The notes under the pieces were generated by a model, which was not told the DNA's origin, did not search any database, and saw nothing but the letters and a program-made list of their open reading frames with translations. Both the position numbers and the translations under genes were made by a program. From Eopsaltria australis (Eukaryota > Chordata > Aves > Passeriformes > Petroicidae), in contig JAVTVJ010001183.1 of NCBI GenBank assembly GCA_034509425.1, forward strand, positions 62,001-126,000: a stretch of DNA of 64,000 nt, in the 5' to 3' direction. Shown here in pieces: positions 27,501-42,500 of the stretch; positions within the stretch are counted from its first letter, which is position 1; the number at the start of each line of letters is the position of its first letter.

Positions 27501-30500
27501 ACTTTTGTGCGTGAACGGCTGCTCGCGACCATCGGCGAGGGTGAGGCTGTGTGTTTGCATAGGTGCAGACGCAGAACTGCCTGGGCAGCTCTACGTGGGA
27601 CGCTTCAGGGAAAAACATGGCATCGGTCCATCGACCCACGCACACCGCGTTAGGGGGACTACAGGGGTGGCTTCTGTAAGAAGCTGCTGGAAGCTTTCCC
27701 CATTCCCGCCAATGGCCAAGACTGGGTCAATCAGAGATGGCAGTGATGCCTCGGGGATAACATAGTTAAGAACGAAAAAAAGTTATTGTGCAGATGTAAT
27801 TGGGGCCAGAGGAGATTGGAGTGAGAATATGTGAGGAACAACTCGGCAGACAAGGTCAGTGCAGAAGGAGGGACAGGAAGTGCTCCAGGTGCCAGAACTG
27901 AGATTCCTCTGCAGCCTATGGTGGAAGGACCATGGTGAGGCAGCTGTGCCCCTGCAGCCCAGGGAGGGCCCCAGGGATGCAGAGATCCACCTGCAGCCTG
28001 TGTAGGAGCCCATGCCAGAGCATGGGGATGCCTGAGAGGAGGCTGTGACCCTGTGGGATGCCTGTGAGGAGGCTGTGACCCTGTGGGATGCCTGTGCTAG
28101 AGCAGGGTCCTGGCAGGGACCTGCGAACCCATGGGGAGAGGAGCCCACACTGGAGCAGGTTTCTTGGTAGGACTTGTGACTCTGTGAGGGACCCACACTG
28201 GAGCAGGCTGTGCCTGAAACCAACCCCATGTAAGTGATCCACATTGCAGCAGTTTGTGGAGAACTATAGCCCTTGGGAAGGACCCATGACCCATGTTGGA
28301 GTTCATGGAGAACTGTCTCCTATGGGAGGGACCCCATGCTGAAGCAGGGGAAGGACTCCAACTCCTCTCCCTGAGCAGTGGCAGGAACAATGGGTGATGA
28401 TCTGACCATAAAACCCATTCCTGTTTCCCTGTGTCACTGGGAGGGAGGAGGCAGAGCTGAGAAAGTGGGGGGAAGGTGCTTTTAAGGTCTTATTTTACTT
28501 CTCATTATTCTGCTCTGATTTTGTTACCAATAAATTCAATTGATACCTCTAATTCAAGCCTGTTTTGCCCTTGATGGTATTTGATGAGTGATCTCTCCCA
28601 GTTCTTCTCTCAACCCAGGAACCCTTTGTTAAATTTTCTCTGCCCTGTCCAGCTGTGGATGGGAGTGAGAGAGAGGCTTTGGTGGGTGCCTGGCATTCAG
28701 CCATCTTACGTTAGCATTCTTTACAAAGATATGTTTGACAGAAGATACCCTAATGATGTCCCAAAGAGGTATCCTTTCCACTCCAGAGGACTATTATTTG
28801 TCTCATTGTGATTTATGTGCCTTTTGGATTCTGCAGGGAGGAAGGAGGATATTCTTCCTGTAGTAGCAAATGAAATTGGAAAGGTAAAGGCCTCCACTAA
28901 AGGTAGAAGCCATATAAATGCAGTATACCAGTGTGTTTCACAGGCAATTAAATCACAAAGAAGGAAGTTTGAAAATAGTGAGATGCAAATTCCTTTCTTG
29001 TGGTTTTAATTGGGGGAAGCATTTTGAAAAATTCTGCCATATTACCAAAAGCTGTAAAATCCATGTCTTCTAAATTTTCCAAAATATTCTCTATTGAAGC
29101 AGCAAATCTTTTGAAAGTAGAAGAATCCATCATTTCTGGTGAAAAAGAAATGTATATATAATTATTTTATATACAAACCAGAAAATACAAACTATAGAAA
29201 ATAAATATTCTAAAATTACCTTCAGGTGTTAATTTAGGTTCATAAGCTTTCCTCTTCTTTTGTTTTTCCTTTTTCTTCATTTTTCTAGCTACTAATTAAA
29301 AGAATAAAGGATTGTTTGCACTTTTAATGATTATATTCAATATTGCATGTAAAGATGTTTATTTTAAAATGTTTAATGTATCCTTTAAAAATGCACTAGT
29401 ATTATGGAAGAAATTATTTTTTTAAAACAATCAGTTACCCTCACTGAGGCTAGAAAGAGGAGAATAAGCCTCCATCTCAGAGTCATCAGGACTGCGATTA
29501 CGATAGCGACCACTACCAGAAGTCCTCCTTCCTTCATGACAATAACCACTTCTCCTATGGTCACCAGAACTTCTTCTATCATGTTCTTCATACGCCCAAG
29601 CTTCATCTCTATCCTTTTTATGTCTTTTACGAGAAGCTAGAAATAAAATACATTTTCATTATAAGGACAAAAATTCTACTTTTAATAGCTCAAAATTATA
29701 CATTTGCAAGTTAAACACTATCATATAGATGTTCTGTAAAACAAGCAAACACTCAAAAATTATCATATAAAAATCTGTTATGGCATTATTCTAAAAATTT
29801 CTTTTGAATTACATGAAAAAAGTACCTAAAACTGGGAAAGATGAGCAAACATTTAAAAATAAAAATGTACAGGGCATTTGTCATTTTAAACAAAGTCAGG
29901 AAAGTAGAACAAATCAAAATAACTTGCATCCTTTCATAAGAGAACACCAAGGTTCTCTACATTCTGACTATTATTGGGTGTCCATGTTCCAATTCAGTGA
30001 TTGCTTTGCCCATCTAACACAGTGAGTTCCAATGAGAGTTGGTAACCTAGTTACTTAAAGATATTCTGTTTTGCCAAGACAACTAAAATTTTGTCTTGAT
30101 ATATATTGCAGGAGATTCAGTGTAAAGGAGAAAGCTGGAGTCACAGTCCTGGGCCAGGCAGCAAGTATATACCACAGAAGGTTATTAAAATAAGTTTTCA
30201 GTCAGGACCAAAAAGCCTCGCACAACTGAATGTTGAAAAACTAGGATAAATGTTCTATACAAAACCAGAAACTTGGTGGAAATAAAGTGTATGTGTAGAG
30301 GAGAATGGAGAGTTCTTTGTTTTCAAATATAGTCCTGAAGGGCAAAGAATGTGAAGATGCAATAGAAAAAGGATATGGAGAAAGGAGGTAATTTCATCCC
30401 TGAAATCAATCAACTCTCCATTATCTAAGGTAACAGGAAAGCAGAGATGTCTAACACAGACTTTGCTGTGAAGATCAAAATGGCTTCAAAACATTTCATT

Positions 30501-33500
30501 CTAGACTAGAAGAGTTTATTATTCATGTGAACTTGCATATAACAGCCCTGACATCTCTGTCTCTACGAAATTCTCCTGAAGTTTAGAGAGTTATGACTGT
30601 ATAGAGGATTGTTTCTGAGCAAAATTACTCCAGTCATTCAGACAGAACTGGAACAGAATTGACAAGTTCTTTCTACAATCCCAGTTTATTGAGAAGAATA
30701 GGAAACATACCAGGATATAGTCAACAGTCAGCCCAGACTCAGAACTAATGAAACCAACATTGAGTGAGAGGTGATACTAATGCTCTGCACTGCACCCTAG
30801 AGGGCTTCCACTTTTGAAAACATCTGCACAGAGGTGGTTCAAGTGTTAAAGGTAATAACTTAGTTAATGTTTTTGAGCTGTTGTTCTTATGGATCAAACT
30901 TGCTTCTGGAGGCAGTACAATCATGTTCACAAGGCCTGAGCTACTAACACTCAATTTTAAAACGGTTGAGAGTTAACTGCAACTGAAGAAACAAAGAGCT
31001 GTCTGAGATAACTGAAGTGAGCATATTGGAGAAGTAGGGGGTTTATGGGAAAAGACTTCACACATTTCAACTGATTCTTTTCACCCATGAGGCAGTATTT
31101 TGTGGAGGTAGATGAAATCTCTCTCCACAGTTTACAAATCATAAGTATCAATTTATGCTCTGTAGGACAAATTTGGACCCCAGCTATATCTCCATGAGAA
31201 AAGTAACTTCCAATATTGCTTTCCAGCAGAAATTTAAACTGATCAGTTTATCAGTGCTGTGAAACAAAATAGAATATGTTACAGTTGTGCTGCCTCTGCA
31301 AGGCAAATAACATGAACATGGGAACAGCTATTCACAATCAGTTATTGTGCTACAAAGTTTATTTTGAAGCAGATAAAAATGACTAAAATGTAAGTACTAA
31401 TAATATTTCAAGAGTTACTATTAATTTTATACATAAAGACTACTCAGAATATAAACATCCAATTTCCTTCTAAATTCTGCCAAACATTTATGCAATAACA
31501 CATGCATCACTCATTGAATGAGATTTAATCAATTTTTAATTCTCATAATTTAATTTAATGAAATGCCCTTTCTTCATGAGATACTCAAATAAATTTATCT
31601 TCTATAACAATAACTATTTCATATTTTCAAAATTCAATTTTGGACAACCAAAAGAATTCTGAAATACATATTTGTAACACTACAAATCTATTCAGTGTAC
31701 TTGTCACAGATCTTTCATTCTCTTCATCATTTTGTCTTGTTTTACCTGAATTCAGTTTTACAGTATCGTTTGAGAAATATTATAATTTACTTTTAACCCA
31801 GCTATCCTCAATGAATTGTTTAGAAAAATGACCAGATGTCTTGAGTGGATATAATGAACCTAGAATCCCTTAAAACATATAATTACTGTAAAAGTTTTCC
31901 ATAATTTACTTTATTCCACATATAAGAATTTCAACAGCCACTGGGGCTTATATGTACTACTTACATTCAAAAGCTTCTTCACTGTCATTGTCTTCATCAG
32001 AACTGATTTCAGCATATTTTGGTTTCTCATTAACTGTGCTACGTTTGCGCTTGTTCATTTTCACACGTTCACAAAGTGGCATGGTGGATTCAATTTCTGC
32101 CAGGAGATCAGGAGGTAATTCCTTTAACACTGACTGATCTATGCTACCTATTAGTGAAGAGTAAGAAGAACAAATGTGAACCTGAAGATAATAATAAAGG
32201 CTCAACACTAGTCCTTTCTCAGGAACTGCTTAAAGTACATCCACTAATAAATATTAGCGCAGTGAGATATACTTGGATGTATTTGACAGCCCTTCCTAAA
32301 GTTGCATTTGTTGTTCACACTGCAACTAGAAATTAACATAATACATTGCATACACATCTCCTTCAATAAAATATTTTGTTAGGCATATAAACAAATTCAA
32401 ATTGGTGAATTTCCTTTGTAAAAAGACATTCTTGCTCTATTTCCACAAAATTTAGTCTTATTTTGCTTCATTCTCTGAATTCAGCAGGTTTTCTAACAGT
32501 GTATGTAATTTAAGGATTCATTATGCCTAATTAACAGTTCTGTTTATTCTCATTCCAATTATTTAGTGTATACAAGACAGTAATCTTCCTATTTCCAGCA
32601 GTTAAAGACAATCTGTGGGGTCTTATCCCTAAATACAGACAAAATCATTGACATTTCAATCTCTGCTTCAGATTTTTTTTCTTACCTTTTATGAGTAATT
32701 TTATAATGCAACCCAAATTTTTGCTTGATTTTGTTACAAAGCATAGCTGAAATATTTTCATTTAATATAGAAAAACAGCAAGCTGAAATACATCAGGTTT
32801 CTTTTCCACAGAGGTAAATACTTAGATATCACATGATTCTCAGTACATTTTGAAACTATGATTAGGCCCATATAGTCAGTATAAAGGAATTTACAGTCAA
32901 AATATTTTAAAAGTGACACAAGGAAACCAAATTAATTCAAAAGTATTTCTTGGGGGTTTATTTGATGTCTTATCTTTATTTAACAAAGAACCTATTGCAC
33001 AGATTTCAAGATTATTAGACTAAACTGATAACCTTTTTCCAACAAAAGAACAAATGCCTTTGTCATAAGTGCCTCTCTCAATTGCTATACACACACACAC
33101 ACACACACAAATTCTCCAAGAAATCATCTTCTGGATGATAATTCATTTTTTATTTACATTAACTATATCACTAACATAACTTTCTAAAATTTATTTCCAT
33201 TTTTAGACAAATATTCCACCTTCTAACCCAAGTTTAGTTCCTCCCTCACTTTAAAGAACTTTAACTGGGATTAGAAGAGCCTGAATAAGAGAAAATAGTT
33301 TCCAGCAATAAAATGCTTTTGAAGTCGCATATATTACTGGTTTCACATATCTCTACAATGAAACTAATGATCAGAACATTATTTTTCTATACTTCTCAGG
33401 TATACTCATTAAGTCATCCCATTTAAGTGCATTTTAAAAAGGATTTAACTTAGAATATTGGGGTTTTCAAACTGAGGTAGGAAAAGTTATTTGAGGATAG

Positions 33501-36500
33501 CAAAAGTTGTTCCTGCTTCCCCCATGCTGTAGTCACTCTTATTTGCTTTAAATTTCCATCCTTTGATAGTCACCACTTGACAAAGTTCTAAAATTTGCAA
33601 TATTGCTTTTAAAAATGCTAGAAAACTTTTCACAGTGTGGTTTACCACAGTGCTTTGAAATTATTAGTCTTTGTAGACTGGGCACTAGATTGAAGGTAGG
33701 CAGAAATATGACAGCATGGACAGATTAGTTACTCTGTGTATATCAGCAGCTGACTGGATGCCAGCCAGGTCTAATCTGGATGCTGCGTAGCCATGTCTGA
33801 GCAGTGGTATCTCTACATTAATACTCTTAGCATGCCTATGCGATGTCTGAAGAGAGCATACATTCAGCCTCAGACCAGAGGAAAATTTGCACATACATGT
33901 TCAAGACAATTTCCACAGGTGAAATTGCTAGAGGGCCTCAGATCCTGGGTTATTTTAACATGGATTCTCCATGCACTTGGTAATTTCATTGAAATCAGGG
34001 GGACAATACACAAGAGCATAAAGCCTAAAGGAAATCTGGCCAAATATACTGCAAAAATCAGCTGCAAGTAAAGGAACAAAAGTTGTGTTATGATTCATAT
34101 GGATGCTTAAAAGCTAGATGGGCTAGATGTACTTACACTAGCAGGAGTATTTTTCTACAAATATATCTTTAAGCCTCTCCTAGTCTACAGTGAAAAGTAA
34201 ATTTAAAAACAGAATAATTAGTAAGACAGATTGCTTGGAAAGGAAATAAGAAAAGGAAACAAATCAGTAATGGATTGTATACCAATCTTGGCAAGAGTTC
34301 CATAACCAACTTCTAATTCAATTCAATTTCAAATTCCATTTTAAAACTATGTCTGAATGTTTCATGATGTAATTTTAAGATTGTGAACATTCTGAGGAAC
34401 TGTTAGAACAGAATTTTCTTATTTTCCTTATACTGTGCACAAAGAACATATCAATAAGATAAAAAGTGATATATTTTAAGTAAGAAAACCCAAAAAACCC
34501 ACCCACCAAAACAAGAAGCAAAAAATCACAAGCTACTACTTTCATACCGCCTAGGAATATCTATTCTTGCTTTCCTTATTGATTTTGTTCTGGAGGTAGA
34601 ACACTACTCAGTCTGAAAATAAGTCAATTACGACAGTGTTAATTATACATCAATGAAAAATAAAAATGCAAGTACTGTAAATATTTGGAAAAATAACTGT
34701 ATTTCCTTTTCAAAAGTTTTAAGTATTCTATGTTCTCCAATAGAATTTCAACTAATGCTTAAACTGCACTATCTCCTGTTACAGATATTTCAGATGACAG
34801 TATAAGCTTCCCCCTTTTTCTTTTATTAGGGAATATGAAAAGCTTTCTTGAAGAAGGGAATAGCAGAAAAGAGAACAATAAAATTATTGCAAAGAGCTCC
34901 ATCATCTATCTATAAAGTGTTTTTGTCACATTGCTCCCTGGAACGAGTCTGCTGCATGCCCAGTTTCCTTAGCTGCTGAGGATTGCAAATAACCAAATCT
35001 AAAAAGAGTTTTACTCATGCAGTACACAGGAGTTAAGCATGAACAATTCTGATATACATGGAAAAGGACTCCCTATCCTTTCTGAAGAATTTCAGGGATA
35101 TTATATACTGTGAAACTTCAGTTTCACTCTCAAAGCTGCTGCTACTATTAAAATAAACAAACAAAACCCATAAAGAATGCCATCGCAACCACATCTTTGT
35201 TCCACTGTAAGGAATCACAATGCTGATAAACTCCACATTAGTGAAACTGAAGGATGAATCACAGAGTAGCTGTAAGAACGGTTCATACTGAAGAACCACG
35301 TACATGAACAACCACTTCTTCAGTGCTTTTCCAAACCTATGCAATGCTGTTCATGACTTTGTAGTTGCTTGCTGAAGGAAGAACATATGCTTGGTTTTAT
35401 TTGATTGCTATTATAAATAGATTTCTTAAAGAAGATATGCTAGAATCTTCAGCTGTTAGTGAATATCCACTGACCATCAAGATGCTTGTTGCTCACCAAG
35501 CAATCCTTGACAAAATATAATACAGCTAAAAACCAGCCATAGAAACTCAGCTAAAAATGAGGTCTGTAAACCTCCTCCCATATTCTATTTTAATCTGGGA
35601 AGCTTTTCAAAGGGTTTTGCCATGTACAGTGAAAAGAGTTCTATAAATATCTAGTGAATATAGTATTTCCCTTCTTCATGTATGGCTTAAAAAAAGAATG
35701 GCAGGGCACAGATCTAATTCAAAGTTCAGCACTGCTTTTTGTTCATAACTTGATGGATGGTTTCAAGTTTGTAGAACAGTCTTTAGCTAATATTTATGCA
35801 AATCTAATCTTTAGAATGATCCAAAATCACTTTGCCTTGAAGTCAGATAGATCTCCCTGATTCATGAAAGATGCATCCATCACCAGAATGCCTTCAAGAG
35901 AGGTTGAACATAAAAAAAACCCCACCAAAAAACATGACATTATTTTGGACATTTATTAGATCCATTCCATATGGAAAGCACAACTATATTTTGACACAAC
36001 AATTAGTGTGTTCATATTAGTTTCACCTGGCTTGATATGGTAACTTCAAACAAGCAGCTACGGAAAAGGCGATGATGCTTGCTGACACTTGGGTCAACTT
36101 TCCAGGATCAGAGAGGCTGTTCCTGCCGTAAAATCAAAACCGAATTTTCTCAGTAATGATTTATTTTGCTTTTCAAACTATGGAAAGCAAATGTATGGTT
36201 TACATTTTGCTGTAATTTCCTATTAACCGACAAGCCATCAAGATTCAAAAATATTTATAAACCTAAACTCCAATTTGCTACTTCCATCGATGCCTGAAGG
36301 ATTTTTTTGCTTTTCTTCTAAATACTTCTTACACTGTTCCCTATATTCACAAGTATTAGCATGCATACTTGTGATGCTTTAGGTGATAGTTTAGCCCGGT
36401 TTCATGGTGTCCAGTAGGCCAGTAGACTAAACACCCCTGAAACCACGTAGAGTTAGAAGACCAAACACCCTGTTTTCGTAAGCACTCAAGGTCTCCTAGT

Positions 36501-39500
36501 AGGACAGATTTTGTAAACTAGAAGTTAACCCACCCAGGCCCCTTATTGGGCCCTCTTGTTAGATATGCTAATGTGTAGAGTCTTTAATTGTATACTCGAC
36601 TGGGGGGACGGGGCTTTTTGCGATATGTTCTACCTGGACGGCAGAAGCCATCGAATGGGATCCTATTAAAATACCGAGGTAAACGACCCCCAACCCTCTA
36701 ACCGTGTCTGAGCCTTTATTTCCTAAGACCAGAAAAAGGCATCACCATAAGAGATGGTTAGTACAGTGGAAACAATCCATATCAGTTTGCTTATATGATT
36801 ACTTTGAAATAAACATGACATCAAAATTTCCTGTTTGCACATACATCTATTGCAACAAATGAACAAGTGCTTGAAGAAAAATTGCCCCTGAAGTTCATTT
36901 AAAAACTAAGATTATGTTAATGAAGTCTTTTGCATAAATTAGCTTCCCATAAATACTATTTTCTATTTCTGTGTGCTAATACTTTGTAAGAAGCAAAGCT
37001 GCAGTTAATGCAATTTCATATTTGTAATCTATATATACCTCATATTTTAGAGTGCAAATTTTTCCACATATCAAGACATTATAGAACAAAACACACAAGG
37101 GTTTAAGAAGGAACAATGACACTTTTTTGGGGTGTGGATATGAATCTTAACTTTGTATTTCTCAGCGTTTAGAAATTTAAGTTTAGCCACTCCCCACATT
37201 CTGGAACTTCAACACTAATGAATTGCCACACATCTTCATTTTGACATTAAAAATAAAAACTTACATATTACAGCTCAGTTTTGCCCTCCCCTCACTCCTT
37301 TTTAGTCACCAAAGACATTAACTGCTTACTGGACTCTTCTTATTTTGCCAATGACTAATATATCCAGTCTTGCTGTTCTTCCCCAGATACCAAGCTCACC
37401 TACATGCCCTCTCTGAGCATTTGACAGAGGATGTTCCAGTGGTTTTAGGTCTACTTCCCTTATGGATGACTAGCTTACTGTCTAACTCTTTCAAGTCATT
37501 TTGGGTCATCATTATACCTACACTGATAAAACGTCCCGTGTCAGACATATATACAGGAAGGAAAGCAGTTTCTTTCTGGATTATCTCAACCAACCTTCAA
37601 ACTCTGCTAAATCAAATAAAATATACTCTTACTCCATAACAAGAGTGCCACCTTGTTGTTGGATAGCCATATCATTGTAACTACAAAAGCACAGATTCAC
37701 AGCTTAATTCTATTACAACCACTCGTGCAGATAAGGTTCTATTTTAGATTAAGAACTAAAAGAAAAAAGAGGGGATAAAAGTACTTCCCTGCTTTATAAA
37801 GATGTTTGGAAAATAAACACCCTTTAAAAATAGTTAAGTACTGTTACAGTATAGCACTCAGGCAGTACAGTGCAAAGGGCCACATGACTACCTGTGATTG
37901 ATGAATAGCTTACTGGTTAAAGCTGAAAAATTTCAGCTATCCCTTAGTGTGCAAATTTAATTACATCCTTTCCATTGTGCTCTCCCTTAAAATGCTCCAT
38001 TACATCTTTACATCTTAGTCCATGGTGTTCAGAGTCCCCTGCTCACCAGCATCCCACTACTCCAAATAATTCTGTGCCCTGGAAAATTTTAAGACCAGAA
38101 GGGGAACCACAGGGAAAACACTATCCTTTCATCAAAATGGAATTTAAGGCATGAGGAAAATACATCTGCTCATAAGACAGAAGTTACACTTTTATCTCAA
38201 TACCATATCATCAGCTGAAATATACCATCAAGATGAATACTGATGAAAATAATCTGAGTAGTCATGCATTTACTTTTCTCTTTCCCATTCTCTGCCTTAA
38301 GGTTTGTGGAAGGTAAGGAAGGTATGGCACGAGCATCCCCTGGCAGGAGGGAGAGAAGTAATGTTTGGAAGTATGTCCTATATCATTCCATAGAACCTGC
38401 TTGAACATATCTTTCAAAATAATTTTTCCTCATCTACCCTAATACTGGCACAAAGGGAAAGCTCTAAGCCTTGAGATAAGCAAAAGGAGACGTTCAAGCT
38501 CTCTGGTTATATTCCAGTCCTTAGCTCTGACTTTAAGAAATGGGACACAGTCAGGATGGTGGGTCAGAGAAGAATCTGGACACAGAAACTAAATAATTCC
38601 ATGATGTAGTAGATGTCATCATTACCCATGGCTAAGCAGCACAGATTCAAAAAAGATTTTTCAATTGCACAAAGTACTCTTAGAAAGAAATTTTTGACAG
38701 AGGGAAGAGATTTCCAAAGAGCACCCTGAAGGATCCAAAGATCAAGGAATATACCAAATACATATTCTCCAAGGATGCCAAGAAGCATAAGAACTCACTT
38801 TAACATCGATATCAATGATTTCCTCAAGCTATCTGATTTCTGCAGCAACTATAGCCATGAGTTATTTTATTCCTTATTGCTATTCCCTGACTTCCCATCT
38901 TTATAAAAATTGATAAAAGAAGGCTAGAGTACTTTTGCAAGATACTTCACAAAAAATATAGCAGTACTCAAGAGTAAAATGGAGCAAGATCAACAACTGA
39001 AATAAATGCAGTGTTGTACAAAGAACCTCACTTATGAATCTACTATTAATGCTTGTAATCTGAAATTTATGACTGATGCATTTTCCCAACCATGTATTCT
39101 GATTAATTTAAAAACTGAGCCATGGGGCCTCACCTAAGAAAAAATATCTTCATTAAATATAATCAAATCAAACCTCAATTTTTCTTCTCATCAAGCTACT
39201 ATATAATCAGTATAATACAACCAAGATCTTTGCAGAGAACAAGCAAAACAAATTCCATTATTTATATCTGCTTTGTGATTATAGGCACATCAAGATCATC
39301 TGCTTTTACCTTGCTCTATCATGGAAAGGTTCTCATCCTTTATCACTGAAAATATCACATGAAGGTCTTCTTGTTTTAATTCTTCAAAGTAACTTAATTA
39401 CATTAACAAAAAGAACAAAAAATTGCTGATACTTTAGCTTTTAACATCAAATACTACAGGAAATACTTAAAAGATAATTAAACAATAAGCATATTTAAGT

Positions 39501-42500
39501 AACCTTTATTTGATGCAAACAACAATTTGTTAATTTGAAGAACAAAAAAGGTCTCATATTTTTCTTTTCATTGGTAATATTACCACGAAGCAAAAAGAAA
39601 TTGCACATTTCAAGTAAATAGTTTAAATTTTCCTACACAGAAACAGCCACTTAAAATGGTTGAAAATGTCGAGCAACAGAAAAGTTCATTTACCAGAAGC
39701 AAATGTGAGGGTTTCCCTTATTTGTATTTTGCCAAATTTACCCTTTGTCTAGAAGAAATTTCAAACCAAAAATTTTGATCATATATCCCTGCACATATGC
39801 CAGGAAATAACATCCATATTTAGATATTTACTTATGCACATGAACAAGTCAGCACTGCATATTGTAATAGTAAACAAATTGCTGGTCCACATTTTTACAT
39901 ATTGCAATGCATTGTTGCAAAAATAAATTATGCGAAATAGCTTCAGCTTTTCCCAAAAATAAGAGGAACCTGATCAATCATCCATACCCATGAACCAAAG
40001 GCAGTTTCAGACTTTCAATAAGTTTCTCTGACAAATTAGGCAATAAATTTTTATCACTTACATGTACCAAAATAATTTTTCAAAAGAGAACTACTTAAAA
40101 AATGCACTCCTAAATCTGCAAACAAAATAACATATTTCAGATGAACCAAAGAACAATGAAATTATTAGATTTGGTCAAGTTTACTGTTGCTGCTGAGAAG
40201 TAGATGTGCAAGAAGTAAATTTCATTCTTAGTATCAAGAGGAGACTTAAGAACAACTGTGAGAGCAAGAATCAAAATATTTACCTTAGTGGCAAAGACAA
40301 AAATAGGAAATATCTCAAGCAACTTCCAGGCAAAGCAGTGTGCTGAAAATGTCTCCTATTGTACTGGTAACAGATCAACACAAGAAAGGACTCCAGTGTG
40401 CAACTGCTGAATTCCTGCTGTCTACCTGATATCAGTTTATCCAACATCTACTTCTGAAAATCTAACATCAAAGCCAAACACACCAGAGAGTATGTACAAT
40501 GCCCACACATCCCAGAACACTTTCTGGAATAGAAGAGATGCACCATACTTAAAAAAATCCCTGCAAGTAGGAACAATCCATGCTAGAAAACTAAGATCTT
40601 CCCAGACTATTGGATTTAACTGATGTTATTTACATACATATATATATGTATATAAAATATATATTTATACCTCAAATATTTTTCAAACCATGAACCTATT
40701 CATTCCAGAAAGGAGAAAAAAATTACAGCTAAGTGAACAAAGAGTATATTAAAATGGATCCTTTGCAAACCCAACATATCTTTAAATAGTTCTAATGTCA
40801 TGAGGAACAGCCAGCTTCTCTTCTAGACTAGTTAAGTTGAAAAGGGGTAGTCACCAATATCTCAGAAAAGAGGAAAATCAGGAAAATTGTATAATTCTCA
40901 TGAAAGTGATGTTTATTCTACAAATTCAATTAAATTTAGAGTTTAACTGAAGCTTTAAAGATTTCAGCTGTAAACCATTAAATATATCCTTTACTTCTCT
41001 GAAATGTGGCATAATTTACCAGAGAACTTCAGAGAAAGTTTTAACATGCTTGATCCATGTGGTAGTATATGCACATGCAAGATGCCTAGTGAGTTATTAC
41101 TCTGGCCCTCCCAAATGCAAATGCAGTTGCTACCAGGTACTCTAAGAGTGATTCCAAATTTCAGATTTATGGAATTAGGACTTTCCCAATGGTTATCTTC
41201 ACAAAAGGATAATCTGTAGTAAGCAATCTGAGTTCCAGGAAATATGCTTTTATTCCAGTTATTTCCTAGCAACACAGCTGCTTGCCCCACTGATTTCAGG
41301 AAGTACAACAGTATGCCTCTTTCAGCATCAAGAGATTGTTATTTTGGAAATGAATTTGAGTTGAACTCTAATGTTTTCTTGATGAGTTAATATCCAGAAG
41401 ATATTTTTCTCAATGGTTTGTCAATTTTGTCTTTGTAGAAGTCCTATACATGAAGGATTTAAGCAAATGTTTAAAATTTATTTACACTCCTTTTTTGTCA
41501 TTTTTCAGCTGCACCAAAAGGTATTGGTGAGTAGCTCAGCTGTGTTGTCCAGAGGACTGTGAGAGGCATCAGAAGTTTGCTCACTGAGCCTTTCTTGTCA
41601 CTCCTATCTAAAAGATGAGGCCTAACTGGTTACTCTGCTTAACAAGTGAGACTTTTCAGCAGTACTAGAACTCAAAGATGGACCATCACATGACACAAAT
41701 GCCATGGAACTTTGCACTGCTACAGCCTGACACTGACTAAAAATTATAGTTATTATAGGCTCTGAAAAAGTAATATGGATTAAAAAAACACAACACACAA
41801 GCATAAAACACAAAAATCTAAAAGCACTGTTTTAACCCTGTGACATAAAGATGATTAAGCAGCACTAAATTTTTTAGCTGCACTTATAAGAATATGAAGA
41901 GGACCTCTGAAGAAATAGCAAATCTTCACTCAGATTATAGCAGCAGAGAACACAGACTTGTAGTAACCAACGAAAAGCTGTGTTTAAAGTTCTGCACTGT
42001 ACAGATAATGAAATCCTAGAATAACAATCTACACAATGAAGAAGTAGCATTTAGCATTATATTCTGCAGTGAAATTATCACTTTTTTTTTTAAACAACAA
42101 AGCCTTTTTAGGTAATATTTGAAGACCCAAAAGGTGTTTCTGCACAAGTCTTAAAAAACACACCGTAATTTGCCCTAGAAGTAAAATTTACAATTACATA
42201 TGTGGTGCTTATTTTAGAAAGCTACTCCTTTAAATATATTATAAGCCAACTCAGACATCTCCTTACCACAGTTAAATTTTTCTCTCATTCTCTTATTTCT
42301 CTCATTCTCTGTGGATGTGTCTACCTGGACCTCAGTAAAGCCTTGATGCCGTCTCCCACGGCATTCTCCTGGAAAAGCTGGCAGCCCATGGCTTGGACAG
42401 GTGCTCTCTGCTGGGTAAAAAACTGTCTAGATGGCCAGGCCCAGAGAGTGGTGGGGAATGAAGCTACATCCAGTTGGCAGCCAGTCACCAGTGGGGTTCC

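Noticed and set aside
27783..28244. 153-residue minus-strand ORF with internal repeats ([10 protein letters not shown])
   Set aside because: Product of the 30-base tandem repeat in an ERVK-type LTR; the LTR explains the sequence on the other strand.
35033..35344. 103-residue minus-strand ORF in intron 10
   Set aside because: No convincing acceptor-donor pair at its edges and no recognisable domain; length is within chance for this window.
40991..41308. 105-residue minus-strand ORF in intron 10
   Set aside because: No splice-site framing or family resemblance; treated as chance.
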